Shown here piece by piece: positions 33,340 through 41,942 of a stretch of 64,000 nucleotides of DNA. The notes beneath the pieces are model-generated. The model was not told where the DNA came from and did not search any database. It saw only the letters and a program-made list of their open reading frames with translations. How positions within the stretch are numbered: the first letter of the stretch is position 1; the number at the start of each line of letters is the position of its first letter. The translations under genes and the position numbers were made by a program. This DNA comes from Arthrobacter sp. Leaf337. GTDB taxonomy: Bacteria > Actinomycetota > Actinomycetes > Actinomycetales > Micrococcaceae. The stretch lies in the NCBI RefSeq assembly GCF_001423745.1, contig NZ_LMPC01000027.1:176039-240038 (forward strand). Reading direction: 5' to 3'.

Positions 33340-34623
33340 TCAGGAATTCTGCTTGATGAGGTCTTCGGCTTCCTTGAACCAGGCATCGGCTGCACCATCG
33401 ACGGTCACCTTGCCGAAGTTCAGGTCGGAGCTGATGCGCTTGAAGGAGGTTTCCAGCGTGCCGAAACCGACGATGGGCGGCTCGGGGGCGTCCTTGAGGT
33501 ACTTTTCGATGGACTTCTCGTAGTCGACAACGAGCTTGTCCGTGCCCTCGAAGGTGGTTCCGTCGCGCTGGGTCTTCGACGCCGGGACGCCGCGGGAGGT
33601 CTTGAAGATCTGGCCGACCTCGGGGTCGTTGACCATAAAGTCGATGAACCGGGCGGCCGCGTCCTTGTACTTGGTCTTGGCACTGGCAACCATCAGCATC
33701 GAGGGCTTGAGGAACAGGCCCAGGTTGTCCTTGTCATCGGAGGGAACCGGGACAAGCTTGAGTTCCTTGGCGCCGCTGTCTCCAAGGTAGGCGGCCATGA
33801 AGTTGTCCCAGGTGGATTCGGTGGCGGAGACGTTGGAGCCGAACGGCGACTTCGGGGCGAGCTGGGTGACGCGCTCCTCGGAAACGATGGCAGGGGTGCC
33901 GCGGAGAGCCGCTGTCTGGTTCCACCACTTCTTGAGGTCGTCCTTGCTGAAGCCGAGCTTGCCGTCCTCGGTGAAGGCTTCGATGTTGTTCTGGCGCAGC
34001 CAGATGTTGAACATCCACCAGATGCCCGTGTAGTCCGTGCCGCCGAAGAGAGCCCCGTTGCTTTTTGCCCCGACCTCGGCCAGGAAGGCGTTGTACTCCT
34101 TGTAGGTCCAGGTGCCGTCCGGTTCCGCGATACCCAGGGACGCGAGCTTGGCCGGATCGTAGTAGACGGCGAAGGCGTTGGTGCTGGTGGGAATGCCGTA
34201 GGTCTTGCCGCGGATCTGGCCGGAGGGCAGCAGCGACTTATCGAAGGCGTCCGTGTTGATCTTGACGGTACCGAGGTCCAGGAGCTGGTTGCGCTGGCCG
34301 TAGTCCCGCAGGTAGGAAAGGTCCCACTGCATCACGTCCGGCAGGCCGCCGCCGGCGGCCTCGGTGGCCCGCTTCTGCCAGTACCCGGCGAAGTCGGTGA
34401 AGTTTCCGTTGACCTTGATGTCCGGGTTCTTCGACTCGAACAGTGCAATCGCCTTGCGGGTGCGCTCCGCGCGGTCGTCGTTGCCCCACCAGGTGTAGTT
34501 GATGGTGACCGGGTTCGACGCGGAACCAGTCTGCGCCGGAGCGGGCTGTCCGCAGGCCGCCAGGACAGCGGCAGATGCGGTGCCCAGTGCCACGGTGGTG
34601 AGGAAATTCCGTCTGTTGATCAT
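33340..34623 (-). CDS. Sugar ABC solute-binding lipoprotein with Tat-like signal
   Basis: 427 residues. The N-terminus MINRRNFLTTVALGTASAAV then LAACG combines a twin-arginine motif (RRNFL) with a lipobox, so Tat export followed by lipidation is likely. The body is a type 1 sugar-binding fold (NYTWWGNDDRAERTRKA, QWDLSYLRDYGQRNQLLDLG). The ATG at 34623 has AAGGAGG. It is first in the operon with the permeases downstream and is divergent from a GH42 gene, so galactosides are plausible ligands. Confidence 0.93.
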   Translation of the reverse strand: MINRRNFLTTVALGTASAAVLAACGQPAPAQTGSASNPVTINYTWWGNDDRAERTRKAIALFESKNPDIKVNGNFTDFAGYWQKRATEAAGGGLPDVMQWDLSYLRDYGQRNQLLDLGTVKINTDAFDKSLLPSGQIRGKTYGIPTSTNAFAVYYDPAKLASLGIAEPDGTWTYKEYNAFLAEVGAKSNGALFGGTDYTGIWWMFNIWLRQNNIEAFTEDGKLGFSKDDLKKWWNQTAALRGTPAIVSEERVTQLAPKSPFGSNVSATESTWDNFMAAYLGDSGAKELKLVPVPSDDKDNLGLFLKPSMLMVASAKTKYKDAAARFIDFMVNDPEVGQIFKTSRGVPASKTQRDGTTFEGTDKLVVDYEKSIEKYLKDAPEPPIVGFGTLETSFKRISSDLNFGKVTVDGAADAWFKEAEDLIKQNS

Positions 34624-34692
34624 AAGAGCCTCCTTGCTCGGTTGTGTAAGCGCGATTCCCTGTGATTCTCTACAACGAGAGTAGTGATCTGG

Positions 34693-34754
34693 CTTACACG
34701 CTTTCTGAAACGATACAATATCCTCATTCCCACATTTGGGCAAGCGTTTTCCAA
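34693..34754. promoter_or_regulatory. Divergent control region between binding protein and GH42
   Basis: Minus strand: TTGCCC (34743-34738), 17 bases and TATTGT (34720-34715), followed by GAAAGCG (34707-34701) running into TGTAAGC. Plus strand: a TACAAT -10 at 34714-34719. LacI-like words are TGAAACGATACA (34706-34717, similar to the RhaR sites) and a quasi-palindrome TTTGG...CCAAA around AAGCGTTTTC (34735-34755). Which regulator binds is unclear. Confidence 0.5.
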
Positions 34755-34804
34755 ACATCTGCTTTCATGCCATGATCGTGCACCAGCATCGACGAAGGAG
34801 TCCC

Positions 34805-36856
34805 ATGTCATCCCAGCAAGAATCCACTCCGCCACCGGTGTGGAACAGCCTCGAAGGCATTGCCTTCGGAGGCGACTATAACCCTGAGCAGTGGCCGGTC
34901 AGCACCCGGCTGGAGGACCTGGAACTGATGCAGGAAGCCGGGGTCACCTTCCTCAGCGTCGGCATCTTCTCCTGGGCACTGCTGGAGCCCTCCGAAGCCG
35001 AATATGACTTCGGCTGGCTGGACGACGTCCTGGACAACCTGGCCGCGGCCGGCATCAAGGTGGCCCTCGCAACCGCCACGGCCGCTCCCCCGGCCTGGCT
35101 GGTGCGCAAGCACCCGGAAATCCTCCCGGTCACGGCTGACGGCACCGTGCTGGGTCCCGGCTCACGGCGGCACTACACGCCGTCGTCGGCCGCTTTCAGG
35201 CGGTACGCAACCGGCATCACCCGGGTGCTGGCGGAACGCTACAAGGACCACCCGGCGCTGGCGCTGTGGCATGTGGACAACGAACTCGGCTGCCATGTTT
35301 CGGAGTTTTACGGTGACGAGGACGCCGCCGCCTTCCGCCGCTGGCTTGAACAGCGCTACGGGACCATTGACGCGCTGAACGCCTCATGGGGAACGGCATT
35401 CTGGTCCCAGCATTACGCCTCGTTCGAGGAGATCCTGCCGCCCGGCGTGGCACCGTCCACCCTCAACCCGGGTCAGCAACTGGACTTCCAGCGCTTCAGT
35501 TCCTGGTCCCTGATGGACTACTACCGCACCCTGCTCGGGGTACTGCGGGACGTGACGCCGGAGGTGCCCGCCACCACCAACCTCATGGTGTCCAGCGCCA
35601 CGAGGTCCATGGACTACTTCGCCTGGGCCACGGACCTGGACGTGATTGCCAACGACCACTACCTCGTGGCCGCCGATCCGGAGCGGCAGATCGAACTCGC
35701 GTTCAGCGCGGACCTCACCCGCGGCGTTGCGGGCGGTGACCCGTGGATCCTGATGGAACATTCGACGTCGGCAGTGAACTGGCAGCCGCGCAACCAGCCC
35801 AAGATGCCAGGCGAAATGCTGCGCAATTCCCTGGCGCATGTGGCCCGCGGCGCGGACGCCGTGATGTTCTTCCAGTGGCGGCAGAGCTTCGCCGGCTCGG
35901 AGAAGTTCCACTCCGCCATGGTCCCCCACGGCGGACGGGACACCCGGGTGTTCCGGGAGGTGGTGGAGCTCGGCTCCGCGCTGCAGAAGCTGGCGTCGGT
36001 GCGCGGATCCCGCGTGGAATCGCGGGTGGCCATCGTGTTCGATTACGAGGCCTGGTGGGCCAGCGAAATTGACTCCAAACCCAGCATTGATGTGAAGTAC
36101 CTGGACCTGATGCGCGCCTTCCACCGGTCCCTGTTCCTGCGCGGGATTTCGACGGATTTTGTGCACCCGTCCGCGTCGCTGGAGGGTTACGATCTGGTGC
36201 TCGTGTGCACCCTGTACAACGTCACCGACGCCGCCGCGGCCACCATTGCGTTGGCTGCCGAAGGCGGTGCCACGGTGCTGGTCAGCTACTTCAGCGGGAT
36301 CGTTGACGAGCAGGACCACGTCCGGCTCGGCGGGTACCCGGGCGCGTTCCGTGACCTGCTGGGTGTCCGGGTGGAGGAATTCCATCCGCTGCTGGCCGGG
36401 TCCACCGTCAAGCTCAGCGACGGCGGCGTGGGGACGGTATGGAGCGAGCATGTCCACGCGGCGGGCGGGGCTGCCGGTGACGCCGGTACAGAGGTCCTCG
36501 CGACGTTCACCGAGTACCCGCTCGACGGCGTTCCAGCACTTACGCGGCGCTCGGCGGGTTCCGGATCAGCGTGGTACCTGGCCACTTTCCCGGACCCGGA
36601 CGGCATCGAAGCGCTGGTGGACCGCCTGCTCGCCGAGTCCGGAGTTTCCGCTGCGGCCCACGCGGACCAGGGCGTCGAGTTGACGCGGCGCCGCAATGCT
36701 GACGGCACCAGCTTCGTGTTCGCCATCAACCATTCGCGTGCGGACGCCAGGGTGGAGGTGGCCGGGGCCGATTTGCTGTCCGGCGAACGGTTCACGGGAT
36801 CGGTTCCTGCCGGCGGCGTGGCGGTGGTTGTGGAGGCGGTGGTCGCGGAGGACTAG
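34805..36856 (+). CDS. Glycoside hydrolase family 42 beta-galactosidase
   Basis: 683 residues. The GH42 TIM barrel starts IAFGGDYNPEQWPVSTR; the acid/base Glu is in WHVDNELGCH and the nucleophile Glu in ILMEHSTSAVNWQPRN. A trimerisation domain and a C-terminal beta-domain follow. No signal peptide, so it cuts imported beta-galactosides, for example galactan side chains of rhamnogalacturonan I (compare B. subtilis YesZ). The ATG at 34805 has GAAGGAG upstream; the open frame to 34736 runs through the operator. Followed by a strong bidirectional terminator. Confidence 0.95.
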   Translation: MSSQQESTPPPVWNSLEGIAFGGDYNPEQWPVSTRLEDLELMQEAGVTFLSVGIFSWALLEPSEAEYDFGWLDDVLDNLAAAGIKVALATATAAPPAWLVRKHPEILPVTADGTVLGPGSRRHYTPSSAAFRRYATGITRVLAERYKDHPALALWHVDNELGCHVSEFYGDEDAAAFRRWLEQRYGTIDALNASWGTAFWSQHYASFEEILPPGVAPSTLNPGQQLDFQRFSSWSLMDYYRTLLGVLRDVTPEVPATTNLMVSSATRSMDYFAWATDLDVIANDHYLVAADPERQIELAFSADLTRGVAGGDPWILMEHSTSAVNWQPRNQPKMPGEMLRNSLAHVARGADAVMFFQWRQSFAGSEKFHSAMVPHGGRDTRVFREVVELGSALQKLASVRGSRVESRVAIVFDYEAWWASEIDSKPSIDVKYLDLMRAFHRSLFLRGISTDFVHPSASLEGYDLVLVCTLYNVTDAAAATIALAAEGGATVLVSYFSGIVDEQDHVRLGGYPGAFRDLLGVRVEEFHPLLAGSTVKLSDGGVGTVWSEHVHAAGGAAGDAGTEVLATFTEYPLDGVPALTRRSAGSGSAWYLATFPDPDGIEALVDRLLAESGVSAAAHADQGVELTRRRNADGTSFVFAINHSRADARVEVAGADLLSGERFTGSVPAGGVAVVVEAVVAED

Positions 36857-36880
36857 CCCCGCACCGAGACGGCATGCAGA

Positions 36881-36924
36881 AGTGCCCCCACCCGATTCGC
36901 AAGGATCGGATGGGGGCACTTTCA
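36881..36924. terminator. Bidirectional terminator between GH42 and a binding-protein gene
   Basis: AGTGCCCCCAcccgat pairs with atcggaTGGGGGCACT around a short loop, followed by TTT. It lies 24 bases after the GH42 stop and 10 bases before the convergent binding-protein stop. Confidence 0.88.
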
Positions 36925-36934
36925 GCAGGAACTG

Positions 36935-38293
36935 CTAGCTGATGGCCGACTTCATTTCGTCAACAGCCTTCTTGCCGGCTTCCTCAGTAGACAGCCGGTT
37001 GAAGAGAACCTCCGAGGTGTAGCGTTTGACGATCTCCGCGATGGCGCCGGCTCCCTTCGGCGGCGGGGCCGGGGCTTCACCGAGCTCGTCCTTGATCTGG
37101 TCGATGAACTTGACCACCTTGATGTCGGCGGGGGTCAGCTTGGCCGCGATTGCCGCCCGGACTTCGGAGTTGGGGTAAACGCCGCGGTCGGCCAGGAGCG
37201 TTTCGCCGGCCTTGGTGTTGTTGGCCAGGAAGTTGATGAACTTGGCGGTTTCTTCCGGGTGCTTGGTGCGTGACGACGCGGACCAGAACTGGGAGGCCTT
37301 GTACCAGAGCTTGGCGTCGGCGGACGTGCCGGTCTTGGACGGGAACCGCAGGATCTGCAGCTCACCGCCTGCAGCCTTCTCCAGGGCCGGCAGCTGGTTG
37401 GACCACCAGAAGGCGAGCCCGTTCTTGCCCGTTGCCAGGCCACTCTGGTCCAGCGGCGCCGCTTCGGCCTCAACCACCTCGGATGCCGAGGGCACAGCCT
37501 TCTTCTCGCTGAGTTCCTTCAGGAACGCCCACCACTCGGCGATGTCGCCCGGCTCGAAGCCCAGCTTCCCGTCGCTGGTGTACAGCGACTTTCCGTTCTG
37601 CCGGAGCCAGACGCCGAGCGACGCCTCGTCGGTGCCGTAGGCTGCGGCGCCGTAGGTGCCCTTCGGCGACTTCGCGGTGACCTCGGCGGAAATGCGCTCG
37701 AAGTCTTGCCACGTCCAGGTGCTGTCGTCCGGCAACTCAACGCCGGCAGCCTTGAACACGGCAGGGTTGGCCAGGATGGTGGCTGCGTTGATGCCCGCGG
37801 GAATGCCCGTCAGGCCGTCCTCGTTCTTGCCGGCGTTGAGGGCGGCTTCGTTAAGCTTCGAGGTGTCAATGTCGTACTTGGACAGATCCAGGAGAGCGCC
37901 GCGGCTGGAGTACTCCGTGATGTATTTTTCGTCCATCTGGATGATGTCCGGGGCGTCGTTGGCCGCCACCTGGGTGGCGAGCTTGTCCCAGTAGCCGCTC
38001 CAGTCGCCGAACTCCGGCTTGATCTTGATGTTCGGGTTCTCGGCTTCGAAGGCGGCAATCGCGGCCTGCGTCAGCTGCGCCCGCTTGTCCCCTCCCCACC
38101 AGGAGAACCGGAGTTCGACTTTGCCATCGGCGCTCTGCGGCGCCGCTCCCCCGCCACAGGCACTGAGGGCCAGGACGACGGCGGCAGCTGCGGCGACCGC
38201 GCCGGTTCGGCGCAGCCTCCGTCCGGCTGGGGCGGATGTTGCCTCTGCTGCACCACGACGGGCGGCTGAGGCGGGGCGGGAAAATAGCGGCAC
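36935..38293 (-). CDS. Sugar ABC solute-binding lipoprotein (paralogue of 27984-29273)
   Basis: 452 residues from the GTG at 38293. A long basic head (RRLRRTG) precedes the lipoprotein signal (AVAAAAAVVLALSACGGG), then a sugar-binding fold (LRFSWWGGDKRAQLTQ, GDWSGYWDKLATQVAAND, QMDEKYITEYSSRGALLDL). GGAG lies upstream of the GTG; the open frame extending to 38485 would run through the promoter and operator. It follows the permease pair 38575-40465 after 281 bases with its own promoter, an unusual order (permeases first). Confidence 0.92.
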   Translation of the reverse strand: MPLFSRPASAARRGAAEATSAPAGRRLRRTGAVAAAAAVVLALSACGGGAAPQSADGKVELRFSWWGGDKRAQLTQAAIAAFEAENPNIKIKPEFGDWSGYWDKLATQVAANDAPDIIQMDEKYITEYSSRGALLDLSKYDIDTSKLNEAALNAGKNEDGLTGIPAGINAATILANPAVFKAAGVELPDDSTWTWQDFERISAEVTAKSPKGTYGAAAYGTDEASLGVWLRQNGKSLYTSDGKLGFEPGDIAEWWAFLKELSEKKAVPSASEVVEAEAAPLDQSGLATGKNGLAFWWSNQLPALEKAAGGELQILRFPSKTGTSADAKLWYKASQFWSASSRTKHPEETAKFINFLANNTKAGETLLADRGVYPNSEVRAAIAAKLTPADIKVVKFIDQIKDELGEAPAPPPKGAGAIAEIVKRYTSEVLFNRLSTEEAGKKAVDEMKSAIS

Positions 38294-38361
38294 TTGAGTC
38301 TCCGATCTTCTTTGATCTTGAAAGCGGATGGGGTTCGGTACTGATTGGTCTGGAAAGTCTG

Positions 38362-38414
38362 TGAGAAAACGCTTTCTCATAACTGAGAATACAAGCAAGA
38401 CACTTGTAATACAA
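38362..38414 (-). promoter_or_regulatory. Promoter and GAGAAAACGCTTTCTC operator
   Basis: TTGTAT (38414-38409), a 17-base spacer and TATTCT (38391-38386), then TGAGAAAACGCTTTCTCA (38362-38379) a few bases after the -10. The same geometry is seen at 29.3, 40.7 and 54.5 kb. Confidence 0.75.
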
Positions 38415-38453
38415 GGTGTTTCGCCGGGCCAATTTGAACTGCCACCTAACGCG

Positions 38454-38490
38454 CCGGGGTGGACGGACAACGAACATCCGCCCACCCCGG
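38454..38490 (-). terminator. Hairpin after the permease pair
   Basis: CCGGGGTGGacgga (38454-) pairs with tccgCCCACCCCGG (-38490). It lies downstream of the permease stop on the minus strand and before the next promoter. No T-tract, so it may be a weak or Rho-aided terminator. Confidence 0.5.
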
Positions 38491-38574
38491 GAACTGCTGC
38501 AAAGCTAACTGCCAGGAGCTACCGCAAGCCGCCCGGAAGGCCACGCACAGAGCACGGCTGGTGCACGGGCAGGC

Positions 38575-39528
38575 CTACTTGATGCCCGTCGTCGCGATTC
38601 CCTTGATCAGGAAGCGCTGGCCGAACAGGAACACCAGGAACACCGGCAGCAGGGACACGATGGACATTGCGAAGAGCGAGCCCCAGCTGGTGGCCGACTG
38701 CGAGTCCACGAAGGCACGCAGGGCAACCGGCACGGTGAACATCTCGGGATCGGTCAGGTAGATCAGCGCGCCGAAGAAGTCGTTCCAGGTCCAGATGAAC
38801 GTGAAGATGGTGGTGGTGGCCAGCGCCGGAACCATCAGTGGCAGGATGACCCGCAGGAAGATGCGCGGGTGGCCGGCGCCGTCGATGCGGGCAGCCTCGT
38901 CCAGCTCCTTGGGAATGCCGCGGATGAACTGCACCATGAGGAACACGAAGAATGCGTCCGTGGCCAGGAGCTTGGGCACAATCAGCGGCCAGAAGGTGTT
39001 CACCCAGCCGATCTGCGAGAACAGGATGTACTGCGGAACGATGATCACGTGGAACGGCAGCATGATGGTCAGCAGCATGACGCCGAAGAACAGCTTCTTG
39101 CCGCTGAACTGCAGCCTGGCGAAGGCGTAGGCGGCCATGGAGCAGGAGATCAGGTTTCCCAGGATGGAGCCGATCACCACCACCGCCGAGTTGAGCATGT
39201 AGTGGCCGAAGGGATGGGTCAGCGCGGACCAGCCGTCGACGTAATTGCCCATCTCCAGGCTGTTCAGCCAGAGGCCCGGTTCGCGGAAGATCAGGTCATT
39301 GGGCCGCAGCGACGAGACAACCATCCACAGCAGCGGGTAGATCATGATGCCGCCGGTGAGGATCAGGACGGCATGTTTGGCCAGGGCCTTGATGCGCGCG
39401 CTGCGGCTGAAGGCCAGGGTTCCGCGGGATTCGCGTTTCCGGCTGCCGCCCTTGGAGCCTTTGCCCTTCGTTTTCTCTCCGGCGGACGGCACTTTCTCCG
39501 GAGCCGGCTTGGTCTGTAGTTCAGTCAT
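38575..39528 (-). CDS. Carbohydrate ABC transporter permease (MalG type)
   Basis: 317 residues. A Lys/Arg-rich cytoplasmic head of about 45 residues precedes six membrane segments, the EAA motif ELDEAARIDGAGHPRIF and the tail GQRFLIKGIATTGIK. Eight-base overlap with the MalF-type gene (ATGACTGA). It probably serves the binding proteins at 36935 and 27984. Confidence 0.94.
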   Translation of the reverse strand: MTELQTKPAPEKVPSAGEKTKGKGSKGGSRKRESRGTLAFSRSARIKALAKHAVLILTGGIMIYPLLWMVVSSLRPNDLIFREPGLWLNSLEMGNYVDGWSALTHPFGHYMLNSAVVVIGSILGNLISCSMAAYAFARLQFSGKKLFFGVMLLTIMLPFHVIIVPQYILFSQIGWVNTFWPLIVPKLLATDAFFVFLMVQFIRGIPKELDEAARIDGAGHPRIFLRVILPLMVPALATTTIFTFIWTWNDFFGALIYLTDPEMFTVPVALRAFVDSQSATSWGSLFAMSIVSLLPVFLVFLFGQRFLIKGIATTGIK

Positions 39529-40465
39529 CGTAGAACACCCAATACTTTGAAGCGATGAAGTTGATGGCCGTGAAGGCGCCGATGATTACCAGCAGGAACC
39601 ACGCCATCGCCGAGGCGTACCCCATGTCGAACTGGCCGAATCCCTTCTGGTAGAGGTAAAGCGTGAAGAACATGGTGGAGTCGGACGGTCCGCCGTTGCC
39701 GCCCGAGACGATGAAGGCCTGGGTGAAGGACTGGAACGAGCCGATGATCTGCAGGACCAGGTTGAAGAAGATGATCGGGCTCAGCATGGGCAACGTGATC
39801 CGCCAGAACTTCTGCAGCGTGGTTGCTCCGTCAACCTCGGCCGCCTCGTAGTACATGTTGGGAATCTGGCGGAGGCCGGCGAGGAAGATGATCATGGGGC
39901 TGCCGAAGGTCCACACGTGGAGCAGGATGATGGATCCAAGGGAGGTGGACGGGTCCGAGATCCAGCCCGGCCCGGTGATTCCGAACATGGCCAGCACCTG
40001 GTTCACCAGGCCGGAGGTTCCGAAGATCTGCTTCCAGAGGATCGCTACGGCCACCGAGCCACCGAGCAGGGACGGCAAGTAGAAAATGGACCGGTAGAAC
40101 GGCAGGCCCCGCAGGCCCTTGTCCAGCACCAGTGCGATCAGCAGCGCAACGGCCAGCTGGAGCGGAACCCCGACCAGGACGTAGGTGAATGTTACGCGAA
40201 GTGAATTGTGGAGCCGCGCATCACCAAGCATGCGGGTGAAGTTGTCCAGCCCCACCCATTCCGGCGGCTGCAGCAGGTTGTAGTCCGTAAAGGAAAGGTA
40301 GAGGGACATGATCATGGGGCCGACAGTGATGGCCACGAGGCCGATCAGCCACGGCAGCAGGAAGATGTAGGCAGCCTTGTTGTCGCGGCGGTTCGCGCGT
40401 TTTTCCTCGGGCGTGGCCGGCCCTTTGCGCCGGCTGATGGAGGACAGTTCGCTGATAGCGCTCAT
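39521..40465 (-). CDS. Carbohydrate ABC transporter permease (MalF type)
   Basis: 314 residues from the ATG at 40465, which has GGGGGAGG upstream; the open frame to 40648 has no family similarity. Six membrane segments (YIFLLPWLIGLVAITVGPMI first) and the EAA motif MYYEAAEVDGATTLQKFW. First gene of the minus-strand unit divergent from the hydrolase at 40773, sharing a two-operator control region. Confidence 0.94.
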   Translation of the reverse strand: MSAISELSSISRRKGPATPEEKRANRRDNKAAYIFLLPWLIGLVAITVGPMIMSLYLSFTDYNLLQPPEWVGLDNFTRMLGDARLHNSLRVTFTYVLVGVPLQLAVALLIALVLDKGLRGLPFYRSIFYLPSLLGGSVAVAILWKQIFGTSGLVNQVLAMFGITGPGWISDPSTSLGSIILLHVWTFGSPMIIFLAGLRQIPNMYYEAAEVDGATTLQKFWRITLPMLSPIIFFNLVLQIIGSFQSFTQAFIVSGGNGGPSDSTMFFTLYLYQKGFGQFDMGYASAMAWFLLVIIGAFTAINFIASKYWVFYDD

Positions 40466-40664
40466 TGCCTCCCCCTCGGTTGACGGACGCCTGCCGGCGT
40501 CCCGGGGTGATGCTGTGCGGCCATGTGGTCTCCTTTGGTCATCGTGGCCTTCCACGGCGGGCTGGTGTGAAGTGCTTTTCGCCGTCCCGGGCCGCGCGGA
40601 CCGTTCCGACACTACCCGTCTGCGTGGCTTCCGGAGTGACCGGGCCAACAGCGGCTTTGTACCA

Positions 40665-40726
40665 AAGTAAACGCTTTCTTGACCGCTGTACAGCCTTTTG
40701 CTAATTTTTGAGAAAGCGTTTTCTGA
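40665..40726. promoter_or_regulatory. Divergent promoter region with two LacI-type operators
   Basis: The 307-base gap 40466-40772 holds two operators: AAGTAAACGCTTTCTT (40665-40680) and TGAGAAAGCGTTTTCTGA (40709-40726), with centres 45 bases apart. Plus-strand promoter TTGACC (40679-40684), 17 bases, TAATTT (40702-40707), with the second operator directly downstream. The minus-strand promoter is less clear. Two sites could allow looping by a tetramer. I see nothing else in the rest of the gap. Confidence 0.72.
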
Positions 40727-40772
40727 CTTTCGGCTACCTCCGGATCAGAGCACAGCGAAAGGCAGGACAACG

Positions 40773-41942
40773 ATGTTTGCACCCGGCACCGCGCCGCGGC
40801 CCAGCGCCATCGGCGGCTACGAGGACTGGCCGTCCTATCTGCGCACCCATCCGCGGCACATTGCGGAGACTTCCGCGGGGCAGGAACTGGCGGACGCGCT
40901 CGGTGTTCCTGCGGCGCCGGAGTCCGCCGCACTGAGCACGGCGGTGATCGAGTCGGAAGCAACGCACGACGGCGTCACTACTTCGCGGGTCAGCTGGCAG
41001 TTGGGCTTCGGTCCCCGCACCCGCGCCTGGTTCCTGCGCCCGGCCGGCGCAACAGGGCCTTTGCCCGGAATCCTGGCGCTCCATTGCCACGCCGGCATCA
41101 AGTCCGTCGGCGCGGGCCGCCTGGTTGATCGGCGCTTGGCGGATCGGCAGGTCGCGGACCTTCAACAATGCCTCTACGGCGGCCGCCCTTTTGCCACCTG
41201 GCTCGCAATGCAGGGCTTCGCCGTCCTGGCCCACGACACCTTCTCGTGGGGCAGCCGCCGCTTCAACCTCGGCACGCCCCCGCGGCGGACTGCCGCCGTT
41301 GTGGAGGGCCGCAAGGCGCTCTGGCGGGAGGCCGGCGTCGTGCCTTCCGAAACGGAGCTGTACGACGCCGCCGCGGCGGCCCATGAGGACACGGTGGCGA
41401 AAGCGGCGGGACTCCTGGGCACGAGCTTCGCCGGGATGGTGGCGCACGACGACCTCGCTGCCCTGCACGTCCTTGCCGGCCTCCCGGGCGTGGACGCCGG
41501 CCGGCTGGGCAGCGTCGGATTCTCCGGCGGCGGCGGCAGGTCACTCGTGCTGGCCGCACTCAGCCCGCTCGTCCGAAGCTTCGTCGTCACCTGCATGATG
41601 ACCACCTACCGCTCGCTGGTCCCGGCCTACCTGGACGCCCATTCCTGGCTCCTCCAGACCCCTGGCCTGTCCCGGCTGGGCGATTATCCCGAACTGGCGT
41701 CACGCTCCACCGCGGACAGCTTCCTGGTGCAGTACGCGCTGGCGGACGATCTGTTCCCCGAGCACGGAATGCGCGACGCCGACGCCGTCCTGGGCGCCCG
41801 GCCCACCGGCCGCTACACCGGCAGCTTCTGGCCGGGCGGACACGCCTTCACCGCGGACATGCAGGAGGAAGCCGCCGGCTTCCTCCTGCAGCAGCTTTCC
41901 CCGGTTCCCCTCACCACAGCCCGCCAGAACGGACTCTCATGA
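40773..41942 (+). CDS. Alpha/beta hydrolase (acetyl-esterase-like)
   Basis: 389 residues. Motifs are ILALHCHAGIKS (oxyanion), AHDTFSWGSRRFN, nucleophile Ser in VGFSGGGGRSL and catalytic His in WPGGHAF. This resembles the dienelactone-hydrolase / acetylxylan-esterase branch. No signal peptide. The start at 40773 has CAGGA upstream and follows the predicted promoter. ATGA overlap with the Gfo/Idh-DUF6807 gene makes it the first gene of a three-gene operon. A role in deacylating imported sugars is likely but not shown. Confidence 0.85.
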   Translation: MFAPGTAPRPSAIGGYEDWPSYLRTHPRHIAETSAGQELADALGVPAAPESAALSTAVIESEATHDGVTTSRVSWQLGFGPRTRAWFLRPAGATGPLPGILALHCHAGIKSVGAGRLVDRRLADRQVADLQQCLYGGRPFATWLAMQGFAVLAHDTFSWGSRRFNLGTPPRRTAAVVEGRKALWREAGVVPSETELYDAAAAAHEDTVAKAAGLLGTSFAGMVAHDDLAALHVLAGLPGVDAGRLGSVGFSGGGGRSLVLAALSPLVRSFVVTCMMTTYRSLVPAYLDAHSWLLQTPGLSRLGDYPELASRSTADSFLVQYALADDLFPEHGMRDADAVLGARPTGRYTGSFWPGGHAFTADMQEEAAGFLLQQLSPVPLTTARQNGLS

